DNA of 64,000 nucleotides. Source: Paracoccus luteus. GTDB lineage: Bacteria > Pseudomonadota > Alphaproteobacteria > Rhodobacterales > Rhodobacteraceae. Of this stretch, positions 17,362 to 25,810 are shown piece after piece (position 1 is the stretch's first letter; each line of letters starts with the position of its first letter). The notes under the pieces were generated by a model, which was not told the origin of the DNA, did no database searches, and was given only the letters and a program-made list of their open reading frames with translations. The translations under genes were made by a program, and so were the position numbers. The stretch spans positions 21,367 to 85,366 of the forward strand of contig NZ_SDEA01000012.1 in assembly GCF_004522155.1 (NCBI RefSeq). Direction: 5' to 3'.

Positions 17362-18141
17362 TCAGTCCAGCCCCAGCACGTCGGGGGTCCGCCAGCCCAG
17401 ATGCTGCCCGCCGTCGACGCAGATCAGCTGACCGGTGACCGCCCGCGCGTCCAGCAGATACATGAGCGCGGCGGTCACGTCCTGCGGGTCGGCGCCGCGC
17501 TGCAGGATGGTGGCGGCGCGCTGACGGGCAAAGTGATCCTCGGTCTGCCGCGCGGCGCGCAGGGTCGGGCCGGGGCCGATGGCATTGACGCGGATGCGCG
17601 GCGCCAGCGCCTGCGCGGCGGTGCGGGTCAGCGTCCACAGCGCGGCCTTGGCCAGCGAATAGGTCATGAACTCGGGCGTGGGCTTCAGCACCCGCTGATC
17701 GACCATGTTCACGACCAGCGCGCGGGCCTCGGGTTCGGCCCCGCCCGTCAGTTCCGGCACCTGCGCGGCGAAATGCTGGGTCAGCACGAAGGGCGCGCGC
17801 AGGTTCGACCCCATGTTGCGGTCCCATCCCGCCCGCGTCGCCCCGGCGAGATTGTCATAGTCAAAGGTCGAGGCGTTGTTGACCAGCACCCCCAGCGGCC
17901 CCATCCGGGCCGCGACCGCGGAAACCAGCGCCTGCGCGGCGTCCTCGTCCAGCAGGTCGGCGCGGAACGTCTCGGCGCGCACCCCCAGCGCGCGGGCCTC
18001 GGCGGCGGTCGCCTCGGCCTCGGCGGCCGAACGGTCATAGTGGATGGCGACGTCATGGCCGCGCCCGGCCAGCGCCAGCGCCATCGCCCTGCCCAGCCTG
18101 CGGGCCGCGCCGGTGACCAGCGCCGCGCCCTCAACGGCCAC
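17362..18141 (-). CDS. SDR-family oxidoreductase, pteridine-reductase-like
   Basis: 259 residues from a GTG at 18141. The nucleotide loop is TGAARRLGRAMA, i.e. TGxxxRxG as in pteridine reductase PTR1 and FolM rather than the usual TGxxxGxG. VNNASTFDYD, NMVDQRVLKPTP, YSLAKAALWTLTR (Tyr/Lys pair) and GPGPTL follow. This pattern suggests an NADPH-dependent dihydrobiopterin, dihydrofolate or monapterin reductase. That is inference; no folate gene is adjacent. Its start overlaps the stop of the 37-codon gene upstream by 11 bases, so the two are probably cotranscribed with the S49 peptidase gene. Confidence 0.8.
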   Translation of the reverse strand: MAVEGAALVTGAARRLGRAMALALAGRGHDVAIHYDRSAAEAEATAAEARALGVRAETFRADLLDEDAAQALVSAVAARMGPLGVLVNNASTFDYDNLAGATRAGWDRNMGSNLRAPFVLTQHFAAQVPELTGGAEPEARALVVNMVDQRVLKPTPEFMTYSLAKAALWTLTRTAAQALAPRIRVNAIGPGPTLRAARQTEDHFARQRAATILQRGADPQDVTAALMYLLDARAVTGQLICVDGGQHLGWRTPDVLGLD

Positions 18142-18244
18142 GCGTCAGCCCCAAAAGCCGCGCGACGATGCGGCGGAACCCCGGCCCGGCCGCCAGCGCG
18201 ATCGCCACCATGATCAGCAGGAACAGCAGAACCGTCTTGACCAT
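18131..18244 (-). CDS. 37-residue single-span membrane peptide
   Basis: A short frame from the ATG at 18244 encodes MVKTVLLFLLIMVAIALAAG followed by a basic tail (GFRRIVARLLGLTRGR). This is one transmembrane helix with a positively charged C-terminus. It lies between the S49 peptidase gene (9 bases after its stop) and the SDR gene (11-base overlap), filling the only space between them. The packing argues that it is real, but I know no family and assign no function. Confidence 0.6.
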   Translation of the reverse strand: MVKTVLLFLLIMVAIALAAGPGFRRIVARLLGLTRGR

Positions 18245-18253
18245 CGCGCGCCC

Positions 18254-19060
18254 CTAACCTTGCGGCGTGACGCGGGCGAAGGCCGCGCGTTCGGTCGCCG
18301 CATCGACCCAGTCGTCGGCCGAGATGCCGAACCGGCGCAGGAACGGCACCCGCTGGCCATAGGACACCAGCCGCACCTTGTCGCCAAACATCTGCCGCAT
18401 CGTGGGTTCCAGATGGCCGATGCCGTCGGCCAGCCCGACCTCGACCGCCTCGCGCCCGACCCAGATCTCGCCGGTGAACAGGTCGCGGCCGGCCGCCAGC
18501 CGGTCGCCCCGCCGCGCCGCGACCTGCGCCTTGAACGCGGCGTGGATCGGTTCCAGCAGGCGGTGCAGGCGGTCCACATCCTCGGGCGTTTCCGGGCGGA
18601 ACGGGTCCAGCCACGATTTCGACCGCCCCGCCGTGTGGACGCGCCGTTCGATGCCGTGCCGCGCGATCAGCTCGGCAAAGCCGAACCCGGCCGAGATGAC
18701 GCCGATCGACCCCAGGACCGACGACTCGTCGGCCCAGATCCGGTCGGCGGCGGTCGCCAGCCAGTATCCGCCGGACGCGGCCACATCCTCGACAAAGGCA
18801 TGGACGGGGACGTCGTGGCGTTCCGACAGCCGCCGGATGCGGGCGGCGATCAGCGACGACTGCACCGGCGAGCCGCCGGGCGAGTTGATCGCCAGCGCCA
18901 CGGCCACGGGCTTGCCGCGCCGGAACGCCCGGTCCAGCAGCGCCGCCAGGCCCGCGTCCGACAGCCCGGCCGCGCCGTGGCGGGCCGGAATGCCGATCGC
19001 GCCCTGCAGGCGGATGACGGCGACGGTCGGGCGCCGGGGGCTGAAAAAGGGAATGCGCAT
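18254..19060 (-). CDS. S49 family serine peptidase (SppA-like)
   Basis: 268 residues. Motifs in order are LAINSPGGSPVQSS, DVAASGGYWLATAAD with the probable nucleophile Ser96, SSVLGSIGVISAGFGF, and GRSKSWLDPF with the probable general-base Lys148. The Ser-Lys spacing of 52 matches short SppA enzymes of the Bacillus type. The family degrades cleaved signal peptides or membrane proteins. No clear membrane anchor is present from the ATG at 19060. A GTG seven codons earlier is an alternative start. Confidence 0.87.
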   Translation of the reverse strand: MRIPFFSPRRPTVAVIRLQGAIGIPARHGAAGLSDAGLAALLDRAFRRGKPVAVALAINSPGGSPVQSSLIAARIRRLSERHDVPVHAFVEDVAASGGYWLATAADRIWADESSVLGSIGVISAGFGFAELIARHGIERRVHTAGRSKSWLDPFRPETPEDVDRLHRLLEPIHAAFKAQVAARRGDRLAAGRDLFTGEIWVGREAVEVGLADGIGHLEPTMRQMFGDKVRLVSYGQRVPFLRRFGISADDWVDAATERAAFARVTPQG

Positions 19061-19124
19061 GACCGGCAGATAGGCAACCACGGGCCGCGGGGCAAGCGTC
19101 CCGTGACCAAGGGGCGCGCGGCCC

Positions 19125-20000
19125 TCAGGGGTGACGGGACAGAAACGCCTCGACCTCGGCGCGGTCGGGCATCGCGTCGCCCGCGCCCGGCCGCGTGACC
19201 TGGATCGCGGCGGCGGCGGCGGCCCGGCGCATCGCCTGCGGCACGTCGTTGCCCGCGTCCAGCGCGGCGGCGAACCAGCCCGCGAAGCAGTCGCCCGCGC
19301 CGGTCGAATCCACCGCGCGCACGGGGAACGCCGGCTGGTGCGTCACGGTGCCGGCCAGCAGGTCGCGATACTCGGCCCCGCGCGCGCCGCGCGTCACCAG
19401 CATCGCGGGGACCGGCGGCGGGGCGCCCAGCGCCTGTTCCAGCGCCGCCGCCTCGGGTTCGTTCAGCGCAAGGATCGAGACATGGGGCATGACCGCGCGC
19501 AGGGGCTCCACCTCGAACGGGGCGGCGCTGTAGATGACGCGGGCGCCGGCGGCGCGGCCTTCGGCTGCGGCCTGCACCTGCAGGTTGGTTTCGTTCTGGA
19601 TCAGCAGCGTGTCGGCCGGGCCGATCCGCGCCAGCGCCGCGCCGACCGCGTCGGCCGACAGCGCGCGGTTCGCGCCGGGATGCACAACGATGGCGTTTTC
19701 ACCCGCGTCGTCCACAAGGATCAGGGCGTGGCCGATGGCGTGCCCCGCCAGCCGGGCGACATGGGTGCAGTCGATCCCGGCGGCGGCCAGCCGTTCGATC
19801 ACCCAGTCGTCGCCCGCCCCCATCGCGCCCACGTGGCGGACGGTCGCGCCCGCCCGCGCGGCGGCGGCGGACTGGTTCGCGCCCTTGCCGCCCAGACCAT
19901 GCGACAGGCTGGCGGCGTTCACCGTCTCGCCGGGGGCGGGCAGGCGGGCCATGCGATAGACGTGGTCGATGTTGATCGACCCCAGGTTCCAGATTGCCAT
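19125..20000 (-). CDS. PfkB-family sugar kinase, ribokinase-like
   Basis: 291 residues. The N-terminal signature is LGSINIDHVYRM and HGLGGKGANQSAAAARAGA (PfkB signature 1). ILALNEPEAAALE follows, then the C-terminal catalytic motif DSTGAGDCFAGWFAAAL with the catalytic Asp (signature 2). This is the build of ribokinase and related nucleoside or sugar kinases, which phosphorylate the sugar at the expense of ATP. No ABC sugar transporter or rbsD is nearby, so the substrate is not certain. Confidence 0.85.
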   Translation of the reverse strand: MAIWNLGSINIDHVYRMARLPAPGETVNAASLSHGLGGKGANQSAAAARAGATVRHVGAMGAGDDWVIERLAAAGIDCTHVARLAGHAIGHALILVDDAGENAIVVHPGANRALSADAVGAALARIGPADTLLIQNETNLQVQAAAEGRAAGARVIYSAAPFEVEPLRAVMPHVSILALNEPEAAALEQALGAPPPVPAMLVTRGARGAEYRDLLAGTVTHQPAFPVRAVDSTGAGDCFAGWFAAALDAGNDVPQAMRRAAAAAAIQVTRPGAGDAMPDRAEVEAFLSRHP

Positions 20001-20033
20001 GCCGGTCGCCCCCTCTCGTGCCCGGAAATGCGA

Positions 20034-20053
20034 ACGCGCCCCGCAGGGCGCGT
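20034..20053 (-). terminator. terminator of the petABC operon
   Basis: ACGCGCCC-CGCA-GGGCGCGT is a perfect 8-bp stem with a 4-base loop. It lies 24 bases beyond the petC stop. On the minus strand it is followed by TCGCATTT, a weak T-tract. Confidence 0.6.
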
Positions 20054-20076
20054 CCGGCTGATGGTGCAGGCCGTGG

Positions 20077-21723
20077 TCACATGCCGTCGCCGGGCACGTC
20101 CGGCCGGTGCTTGACGCGCCACCACAACCGCTTGTTGGTCAGGTACAGCAGCGCCCACAGCACGATCAGGAACAGCACCGACACCAGCCCGATCTGCTTG
20201 CGGTCCATCATCTTCGGCTCGGCCGTCCACATCAGGAAGGCCGCCAGATCCATCGACGCGCTGTGCGCATCGGCGGGGGCGCCGTCCTCGAACGTGACCT
20301 GGTCGTCGGCCAGCGGCGGCGGCATCGAGATCCAGCCGCCCGGGAAGGCGGTGTTCTCATAAAGCACGGTGCCCGCCTGCTCCATCTCTTCGCCGGTATA
20401 GCCGGTCAGGATCGAGACGATGTATTCCGGCCCGCCGATGCCGTTGAACAGCTGGCTGAGGCCGCTGCCATAGGGTCCGTGGAACCCGGCGCGCGCCTTG
20501 GCCATCAGCGACAGGTCCGGCCCCATCCCCTCGCCGGTGACGGTCGGGAAGTGGTCGGTCGGCAGGCGCGGGCGGTCCTCGCCGGTTTCGGCGTCCATGA
20601 TGGACATTTCCGCGGCATAGGCGCGGACTTGGTCCATCGGCAGTTCCGGCCCGCCCGGATCGGCCAGCGTGCGCAGCGGCACCTGCTTCATGCCGTGGCA
20701 GGCGGCGCAGACCTCGGTATAGACCTGCAGGCCGCGCTGCAGCTGGAACTGGTCGAACTTGCCGAACGGCCCTTCGAAGCTGAACGACACATCCTCGATG
20801 TGCTGCTCGTGCGAGGCGCCGGGGGTCTCGGCGTGCGCTTCCTCTTGCGCGGGCGCGCCGCCCTCGCTGCCGGTGTTGGTCTGGGCGGTGTCCTCGCCGG
20901 GCTCGGGCTCGGCGTCGGGGGTGGCCCCGGCCTCGGGCATGGATTCGGACGCGGGGCCGGCCTCGACGTCACCGGCGGCATCGACGGTCGGGGCCTCGGC
21001 CTCGATGGCAGGCTCGCCTTCGGGTGCTGCGGCGGTGGCGTCGGCTTCGGCGGCGGTTGCCGTCTCGCCCTCGGACTCGGTGCCCGGAGGCGCGGCCTGC
21101 GATGCCGTATCGGCGGCGGCATCGCCGTCGGTGCCGGCAGCGGTCGTCGCCGCAGCGTCAGCCGCGGGCGCGTCCGTGGCGTCGGTCGCCGTGGCGTCGG
21201 TCGCCGTGGCTTCGCCTTCGCCCGACGCGGCGGTCTGGCTTTCGGTCGGTTCCTCGACCGGCTGCGCCTCGGCGTCGGGGCCGGGCGCCCCGGCTTCGGC
21301 GGGGGCCTCGGCGTCGGCGGGGGCCGCGTCCGTGGCGCCCGCGTCGGTGGCGGCGGCGGGCAGGCCCTCTTGCGGGGCAGCCGGCGGCTCCTCGGGGGTG
21401 GCGGTCGGCTGCGGGGTCGCGGGGTCGATGCCCGTCGCCGCGGTGCCGGTCTCGGCGGCGGTGGCCGCCTCGGCGTCGCTCGCCGCCGGGGCGGGCGTTT
21501 CGGCCGTGGCCGCCGCGCCCGCGTCCGGCGCGGGAACCGCGGTCGTGTCGACCGTGGTCGTGCCGTCCGGGTTCCGCGTCAGCGTCGTGCCGGGGCCTGC
21601 CGGCGCGGGGGTCGCCGCGCCGGGTTCGTTCATCGGCACGGTGATCGTGCGCGTCTGGGCATGCGCCGCCATCCCGAAGGACAGGGCCGCGACCGCCGTG
21701 AGCGTAACGTTTCTCAGGGACAT
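20077..21723 (-). CDS. petC: cytochrome c1 of the bc1 complex, with giant acidic extension
   Basis: 548 residues. A signal peptide ([22 protein letters not shown]) leads into an Ala/Thr/Glu/Asp/Pro-rich acidic stretch to about residue 305. Cytochrome c1 proper follows: [20 protein letters not shown], the heme site VCAACH (first heme Cys about residue 339), and a C-terminal membrane anchor ([20 protein letters not shown]). It passes electrons from the Rieske protein to soluble or membrane cytochrome c. Paracoccus denitrificans c1 is known for an acidic extension of about 150 residues; here it is nearly twice that. It is the last gene of petABC, 12 bases after petB, with a terminator 24 bases beyond. 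Confidence 0.95.
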   Translation of the reverse strand: MSLRNVTLTAVAALSFGMAAHAQTRTITVPMNEPGAATPAPAGPGTTLTRNPDGTTTVDTTAVPAPDAGAAATAETPAPAASDAEAATAAETGTAATGIDPATPQPTATPEEPPAAPQEGLPAAATDAGATDAAPADAEAPAEAGAPGPDAEAQPVEEPTESQTAASGEGEATATDATATDATDAPAADAAATTAAGTDGDAAADTASQAAPPGTESEGETATAAEADATAAAPEGEPAIEAEAPTVDAAGDVEAGPASESMPEAGATPDAEPEPGEDTAQTNTGSEGGAPAQEEAHAETPGASHEQHIEDVSFSFEGPFGKFDQFQLQRGLQVYTEVCAACHGMKQVPLRTLADPGGPELPMDQVRAYAAEMSIMDAETGEDRPRLPTDHFPTVTGEGMGPDLSLMAKARAGFHGPYGSGLSQLFNGIGGPEYIVSILTGYTGEEMEQAGTVLYENTAFPGGWISMPPPLADDQVTFEDGAPADAHSASMDLAAFLMWTAEPKMMDRKQIGLVSVLFLIVLWALLYLTNKRLWWRVKHRPDVPGDGM

Positions 21724-21735
21724 TCGCGCCTCTCC

Positions 21736-23058
21736 TTATTCGGCCGGATGGTTGGCAAGCCCGTAATGGGCGTCAAAGTCTTGCTCGATCGTCGCGGGCA
21801 TCGGCTCGGGACGCTCGATCACACCCAGCAGCGGCAGGATGATGAGGAAATAGGCGAACCAATAGGCCGCGCCCGCCAGCGAGATATAGGGATAGATCCC
21901 CTCGGCCGGCATCGCCCCCGCCCAGGTCAGGACGACGAAGTCGATGGCCAGCAGCCAGTACCACCACTTGAACTGCGGGCGATAGCGGCCCGACCGCACG
22001 CGGCTGGTGTCCAGCCACGGCACCAGCGCCATCACGATGATCGCGCCGAACATCGCCAGCACGCCGAAGAACTTGGCGTCGATGATGCCGAAGGACAGCC
22101 AGTTGACCGCGATCACCACCCAGACGTCGGCGGTAAAGGCGCGCAGGATCGCGTAGAACGGCAGGAAATACCATTCGGGCACGATATGGGCGGGCGTCAC
22201 CAGCGGGTTCGCCTCGATATAGTTGTCGGGGTGGCCGAGATAGTTCGGCATGAAGCCGACGACCGCGAAGAACAGCACCAGGATCAGGGCCAGCGCCAGC
22301 AGATCCTTGATGACGAAATACGGCCAGAACGGCAGGGTGTCGCGGTCAGCCTCCTCGCGCGAGGTGCGGCGCACCTCGACCCCGGTGGGGTTGTTGTTGC
22401 CGGTGGTGTGGAACGCCCAGAAGTGGACGATCACCAGCGCCGCGATCACGAACGGCAGCAGATAATGCAGCGAGAAGAAGCGGTTCAGCGTGGCGTTGTC
22501 CACCGCCGGGCCACCCAGCAGCCAGGTCTGGATCGGCTCGCCGATGCCCGGGATCGCGCCGAACAGGCCGGTGATGACCGTGGCGCCCCAGAACGACATC
22601 TGGCCCCAGGGCAGGACATAGCCCATGAACGCCGTCGCCATCATCGCGACATAGATCAGCATCCCGATGATATAGGTGATCTCGCGCGGGGGCTTGTAGC
22701 TGCCGTAATAGAGGTTGCGGAAGATGTGCAGATACACGGCGAAGAAGAACAGCGACGCGCCGTTGGCGTGCAGATAGCGCAGCATGTGCCCGCCGTTCAC
22801 GTCGCGCATGATGTGTTCGACCGACCGGAAGGCCAGATCGACATGCGGGGTATAGTGCATCGCCAGCACGATGCCGGTGACGATCTGCAGCACCAGGCAG
22901 AAGGTCAGCACGATGCCCCAGATCCACATCCAGTTCAGGTTCTTGGGCGTGGGAAGCGTGGTGAAATCGACGATCAGTTCCACGATGGGCAGGCGGCGGT
23001 GGATCCAGCGCTCTGCCTTGGTTCTGGGTTCGTAGTGGTCAGTTGGAATACCGGCCAT
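21736..23058 (-). CDS. petB: cytochrome b of the bc1 complex
   Basis: 440 residues, polytopic. The heme-binding histidines lie in helices B and D ([38 protein letters not shown]). Quinol-site features are [19 protein letters not shown] and the PEWY motif ([15 protein letters not shown]). It is a full-length bacterial cytochrome b of about 8 helices, not the split b6/subunit IV type. It forms the Qo and Qi sites of ubiquinol:cytochrome c oxidoreductase. It lies 12 bases after petA and 12 before petC. Confidence 0.97.
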   Translation of the reverse strand: MAGIPTDHYEPRTKAERWIHRRLPIVELIVDFTTLPTPKNLNWMWIWGIVLTFCLVLQIVTGIVLAMHYTPHVDLAFRSVEHIMRDVNGGHMLRYLHANGASLFFFAVYLHIFRNLYYGSYKPPREITYIIGMLIYVAMMATAFMGYVLPWGQMSFWGATVITGLFGAIPGIGEPIQTWLLGGPAVDNATLNRFFSLHYLLPFVIAALVIVHFWAFHTTGNNNPTGVEVRRTSREEADRDTLPFWPYFVIKDLLALALILVLFFAVVGFMPNYLGHPDNYIEANPLVTPAHIVPEWYFLPFYAILRAFTADVWVVIAVNWLSFGIIDAKFFGVLAMFGAIIVMALVPWLDTSRVRSGRYRPQFKWWYWLLAIDFVVLTWAGAMPAEGIYPYISLAGAAYWFAYFLIILPLLGVIERPEPMPATIEQDFDAHYGLANHPAE

Positions 23059-23070
23059 GGTCGCGTCTCC

Positions 23071-23643
23071 TCAGCCCAGCTGGATGGTGGTGTCGTTGAT
23101 GAAGGCAGCGACGGGAATAGGCAGGTTGGTCGGCGCCGGACCGCGGCGGATGCGGCCCGAGGCGTCATAATGCGACCCGTGGCAGGGGCAGAACCACCCG
23201 CCGAAGTCGCCCGCGCCGTCGCCGATCGGCACGCAGCCCAGGTGGGTGCAGACGCCGATCATGACCAGCCATTTGCCCTCTTCGTCCAGGGTGCGGTTGG
23301 CGTCGGTCGCGGGTTCGCCGGGCTTGTTGGCGTTCTCGGCGTTGGGGTCGATCAGCGCGGCGGTGTCGTCGGCGCGGGCGCGTTCGATTTCCTCGGCGGT
23401 GCGGTGGCGGATGAAGACCGGCTTGCCCAGCCACTTGACGGTCAGCTGCGTCCCTTCGGCGACCGCGCTGATGTCGACCTGGATCGACGACAGCGCCTGC
23501 ACGTCGGCCGAGGGGTTCATCTGGTTGATCAGGGTCCAGGCGGCAGCACCAGCCGCGACCGCGCCGGCACCGGCGGTCGCGTAATAGAGGAAGTCCCTCC
23601 GGGTGGCGCCGTGGTCTCCTGCGTGATCGTCAGCGTGGGACAC
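23071..23643 (-). CDS. petA: Rieske iron-sulfur subunit of the bc1 complex
   Basis: 190 residues. The N-terminus has a twin-arginine-like motif (TRRDFL, residues 14-19) and one hydrophobic anchor. The cluster-binding segments are VCTHLGCVP (Cys132, His134; disulfide Cys137) and [10 protein letters not shown] (Cys152, His155; disulfide Cys154). It carries the mobile 2Fe-2S head that moves electrons from quinol to cytochrome c1. It is the first gene of the petABC operon, so the promoter must lie in the 355-base region upstream. Confidence 0.96.
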   Translation of the reverse strand: MSHADDHAGDHGATRRDFLYYATAGAGAVAAGAAAWTLINQMNPSADVQALSSIQVDISAVAEGTQLTVKWLGKPVFIRHRTAEEIERARADDTAALIDPNAENANKPGEPATDANRTLDEEGKWLVMIGVCTHLGCVPIGDGAGDFGGWFCPCHGSHYDASGRIRRGPAPTNLPIPVAAFINDTTIQLG

Positions 23644-23998
23644 GGTGGTTCTCCGATTTCGTGGCCCTTGGGACGGGCCGGAACGACAGGTCGGGCCGCG
23701 CCTTGCGGCAGGCCCTCGCAGGCGCGGTTCTAGCGATCAATATTCTGTCAGTCCAGCCGCCAGCCGCGTGGCGGGTGACGCATTTGGCCGCAGGTGTGGG
23801 ATTTGGGACGCGGCCCGTTTGCGGTGCGCGACCGTGCCCCATCCCGCCGCCCGCACGAGCGGTAAGGGAGGATGTTGTCGCAGGCGCGGCATCGGGCGCG
23901 GCGCTTGATGTCGCGGGACGCGGCATGGGGCGCGGCGCTTGATGTCGCGGGCCGGGGCAGCAAAACCGGCGCTTCCCGTCGCGGGCGCGGCGTTCCGC
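23644..23998. other. petA upstream region with a 34-bp direct repeat
   Basis: No gene is visible. Two 34-bp units at 23886-23919 and 23920-23953 share GGCGCGGCGCTTGATGTCGC; weaker relatives lie on each side, towards the MORN gene stop. A locally A+T-richer stretch near 23735-23760 (ATCAATATTCTGTCAG) is the best candidate for the petABC promoter, but no convincing -35/-10 pair was found. Confidence 0.6.
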
Positions 23999-25612
23999 TC
24001 AGCCGCGGGGGTCTTCGGCGGCTGCGTCCTGCGGCGGGGTGCCGGTGGCGGGGTCCGCCGCCTGCGCGGGTCCGTCCCCCGCCGGCGGCACCGGCGCGAC
24101 GCCTTCGCCGTCCGCGCCGCCTTCGGACGCGTCGTCGCCAGCCGGTGCGGGCGTCGCCTGCGGGGGCGCGCCCGTGGCCGGGTCGGCGGGGGGCGCGACG
24201 GGCGCCGCCGCCCCTTCGTCGTTCAGGCGGTCGTCGTGCCAGTCGCCCTGCGCCACGCGGCCGCTGGCATAGGTCATCACGCCCTGCCCCTGCCGCTTGC
24301 CCGCGACGAAATGGCCGCGATACAGGTCGCCGTTGGCATAGGTGGCGGTGCCCTCGCCGTCGATCTCGCCGCCCGTCCAGCCGCCGTCATAGCGGAAGCC
24401 GTCGGCGGTGGTCAGCACGCCCGGCCCCTGCCGCAGCCCGTCCACGAAGCCGCCCTGATAGACGGTGCCGTCGGGATAGGTGGCGGTGCCGGTGCCGTGG
24501 CGCTGCCCGGCCTTCCATTCGCCGTCATAGACATAGCCGTCGGGATAGGTCATGCGGCCCTGTCCCTCGTTCCGGGCAGCTTTGAAACTGCCCTCATAGA
24601 CCATGCCGCTGGCATAGGTGGCGCGGCCCTGCCCCTCGATCACGCCGCCGACCCAGCCGCCCTCATAGGTGGCGCCGTCGGCATAGGTGATGCGGCCGGT
24701 GCCGTCGGGCTGGTCGGCCTTCAGCGCGCCCTCATAGACGGACCCGTCGGGATAGGCGATGCGGCCCTGCCCCTCCATCCGGCCGTCGACCCAGTCGCCC
24801 TGATAGACATAGCCGTCCATGCCGGTGAACACGCCCTGCCCGTGCCGCTTGTCGGCCCGGAAGCCACCGTCATAGACGTCCCCGTTGGCATAGGTGGCGC
24901 GGCCCAGCCCCTCGCGGCGGTTGTCGCGCATCTGCCCCTCATAGATGTCGCCGTTGGCCTGCGTCAGCTTGCCCTGCCCGGACATCTGCCCGGCCGCCCA
25001 GATCCCGTCATAGACAAGCCCGTCGGGCATCGTCAGCACGCCCTTGCCCGCGCGCATCCCCGCCAGCATGCCCCCCTGATAGACCGAGCCGTCGGGATAG
25101 GTGATGGTGCCCTGCCCCTCTTTCACGCCGCCCGCCCAGTCGCCGTCATAGCGATAGCCGTTCTGCTGGGTCATCACGCCCCGGCCGTGGTGCAGCGCCT
25201 TCAGGAACCCGCCCTGATAGCTGGACCCGTTGGGATAGGCGGCGGTGCCGGTGCCGGTGATCTCGCCGTCCTGCCAGTCGCCGTCATAGCTGCCGCCGTC
25301 GGCATAGGTGATCTTGCCGCGCCCGTGCGGCTTGCCCCGGGCGAACTGCCCTTCGTAGACCGAGCCGTTGGGATAGGTCGCGCGCCCCTGCCCCATGATC
25401 TCGCCGTCGATCCAGTCGCCGTCATAGCGATAGCCGGAGGGCAGCGAATAGCTGCCGCGCCCGTGCTGGCGGCCGTTGCGGAACGTGCCTTCATAGACGC
25501 CGCCGTCGTCGTATTGCTTGGTCACCACCGGCTGCGCCTGCCCGGCCGTGGGCGCGGCCGCCCCGGCGGCCAGCCCCACGGCCACGGCGGCCGCCCAGAT
25601 TGCGGGTTTCAT
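23999..25612 (-). CDS. secreted MORN-repeat protein
   Basis: 537 residues. A signal peptide (MKPAIWAAAVAVGLAAGAAAPTAGQA) is followed by 19 consecutive 23-residue MORN repeats (pattern Y.G....G...G.G....DG), from about residue 35 to 470. A Pro/Ala/Asp-rich tail with the repeated phrases APPADPATG and AADPATG ends it. MORN arrays form extended beta sheets that bind lipids or partner proteins. A signal peptide in front of so long an array points to a periplasmic or surface location. The start at 25612 fits the signal peptide; longer upstream frames do not. Function unknown. It lies upstream of petABC on the same strand. Confidence 0.88.
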   Translation of the reverse strand: MKPAIWAAAVAVGLAAGAAAPTAGQAQPVVTKQYDDGGVYEGTFRNGRQHGRGSYSLPSGYRYDGDWIDGEIMGQGRATYPNGSVYEGQFARGKPHGRGKITYADGGSYDGDWQDGEITGTGTAAYPNGSSYQGGFLKALHHGRGVMTQQNGYRYDGDWAGGVKEGQGTITYPDGSVYQGGMLAGMRAGKGVLTMPDGLVYDGIWAAGQMSGQGKLTQANGDIYEGQMRDNRREGLGRATYANGDVYDGGFRADKRHGQGVFTGMDGYVYQGDWVDGRMEGQGRIAYPDGSVYEGALKADQPDGTGRITYADGATYEGGWVGGVIEGQGRATYASGMVYEGSFKAARNEGQGRMTYPDGYVYDGEWKAGQRHGTGTATYPDGTVYQGGFVDGLRQGPGVLTTADGFRYDGGWTGGEIDGEGTATYANGDLYRGHFVAGKRQGQGVMTYASGRVAQGDWHDDRLNDEGAAAPVAPPADPATGAPPQATPAPAGDDASEGGADGEGVAPVPPAGDGPAQAADPATGTPPQDAAAEDPRG

Positions 25613-25810
25613 CGGCTGAGCCTTCCTTCGCGCGGGTCTGATCGGGCGGGTCCGGCGCCCGCCTGCGGGCATCGGTCTAACCCAGCGGGCCGCCCGACGC
25701 AAAGCCTGACCGACGGGCAATGGGGGTGGGCCGGCGGCGCGCCGCCTGCATCTTTCCCTTGCCTGCGGCCCGCCCTATCGTTGCCGCGACCCGCTTGCTT
25801 GAGGCCGCCG

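Noticed and set aside
20107..23733. A 1208-codon plus-strand frame across petABC
   Set aside because: Antisense of a complete bc1 operon; Gly/Arg-rich shadow created by the Ala/Asp-rich cytochrome c1 extension.
23939..25810. A 624-codon N-terminal extension of NadE
   Set aside because: This stretch is antisense to the MORN array, which gives it regular repeats; NadE starts at 25811 by family length.
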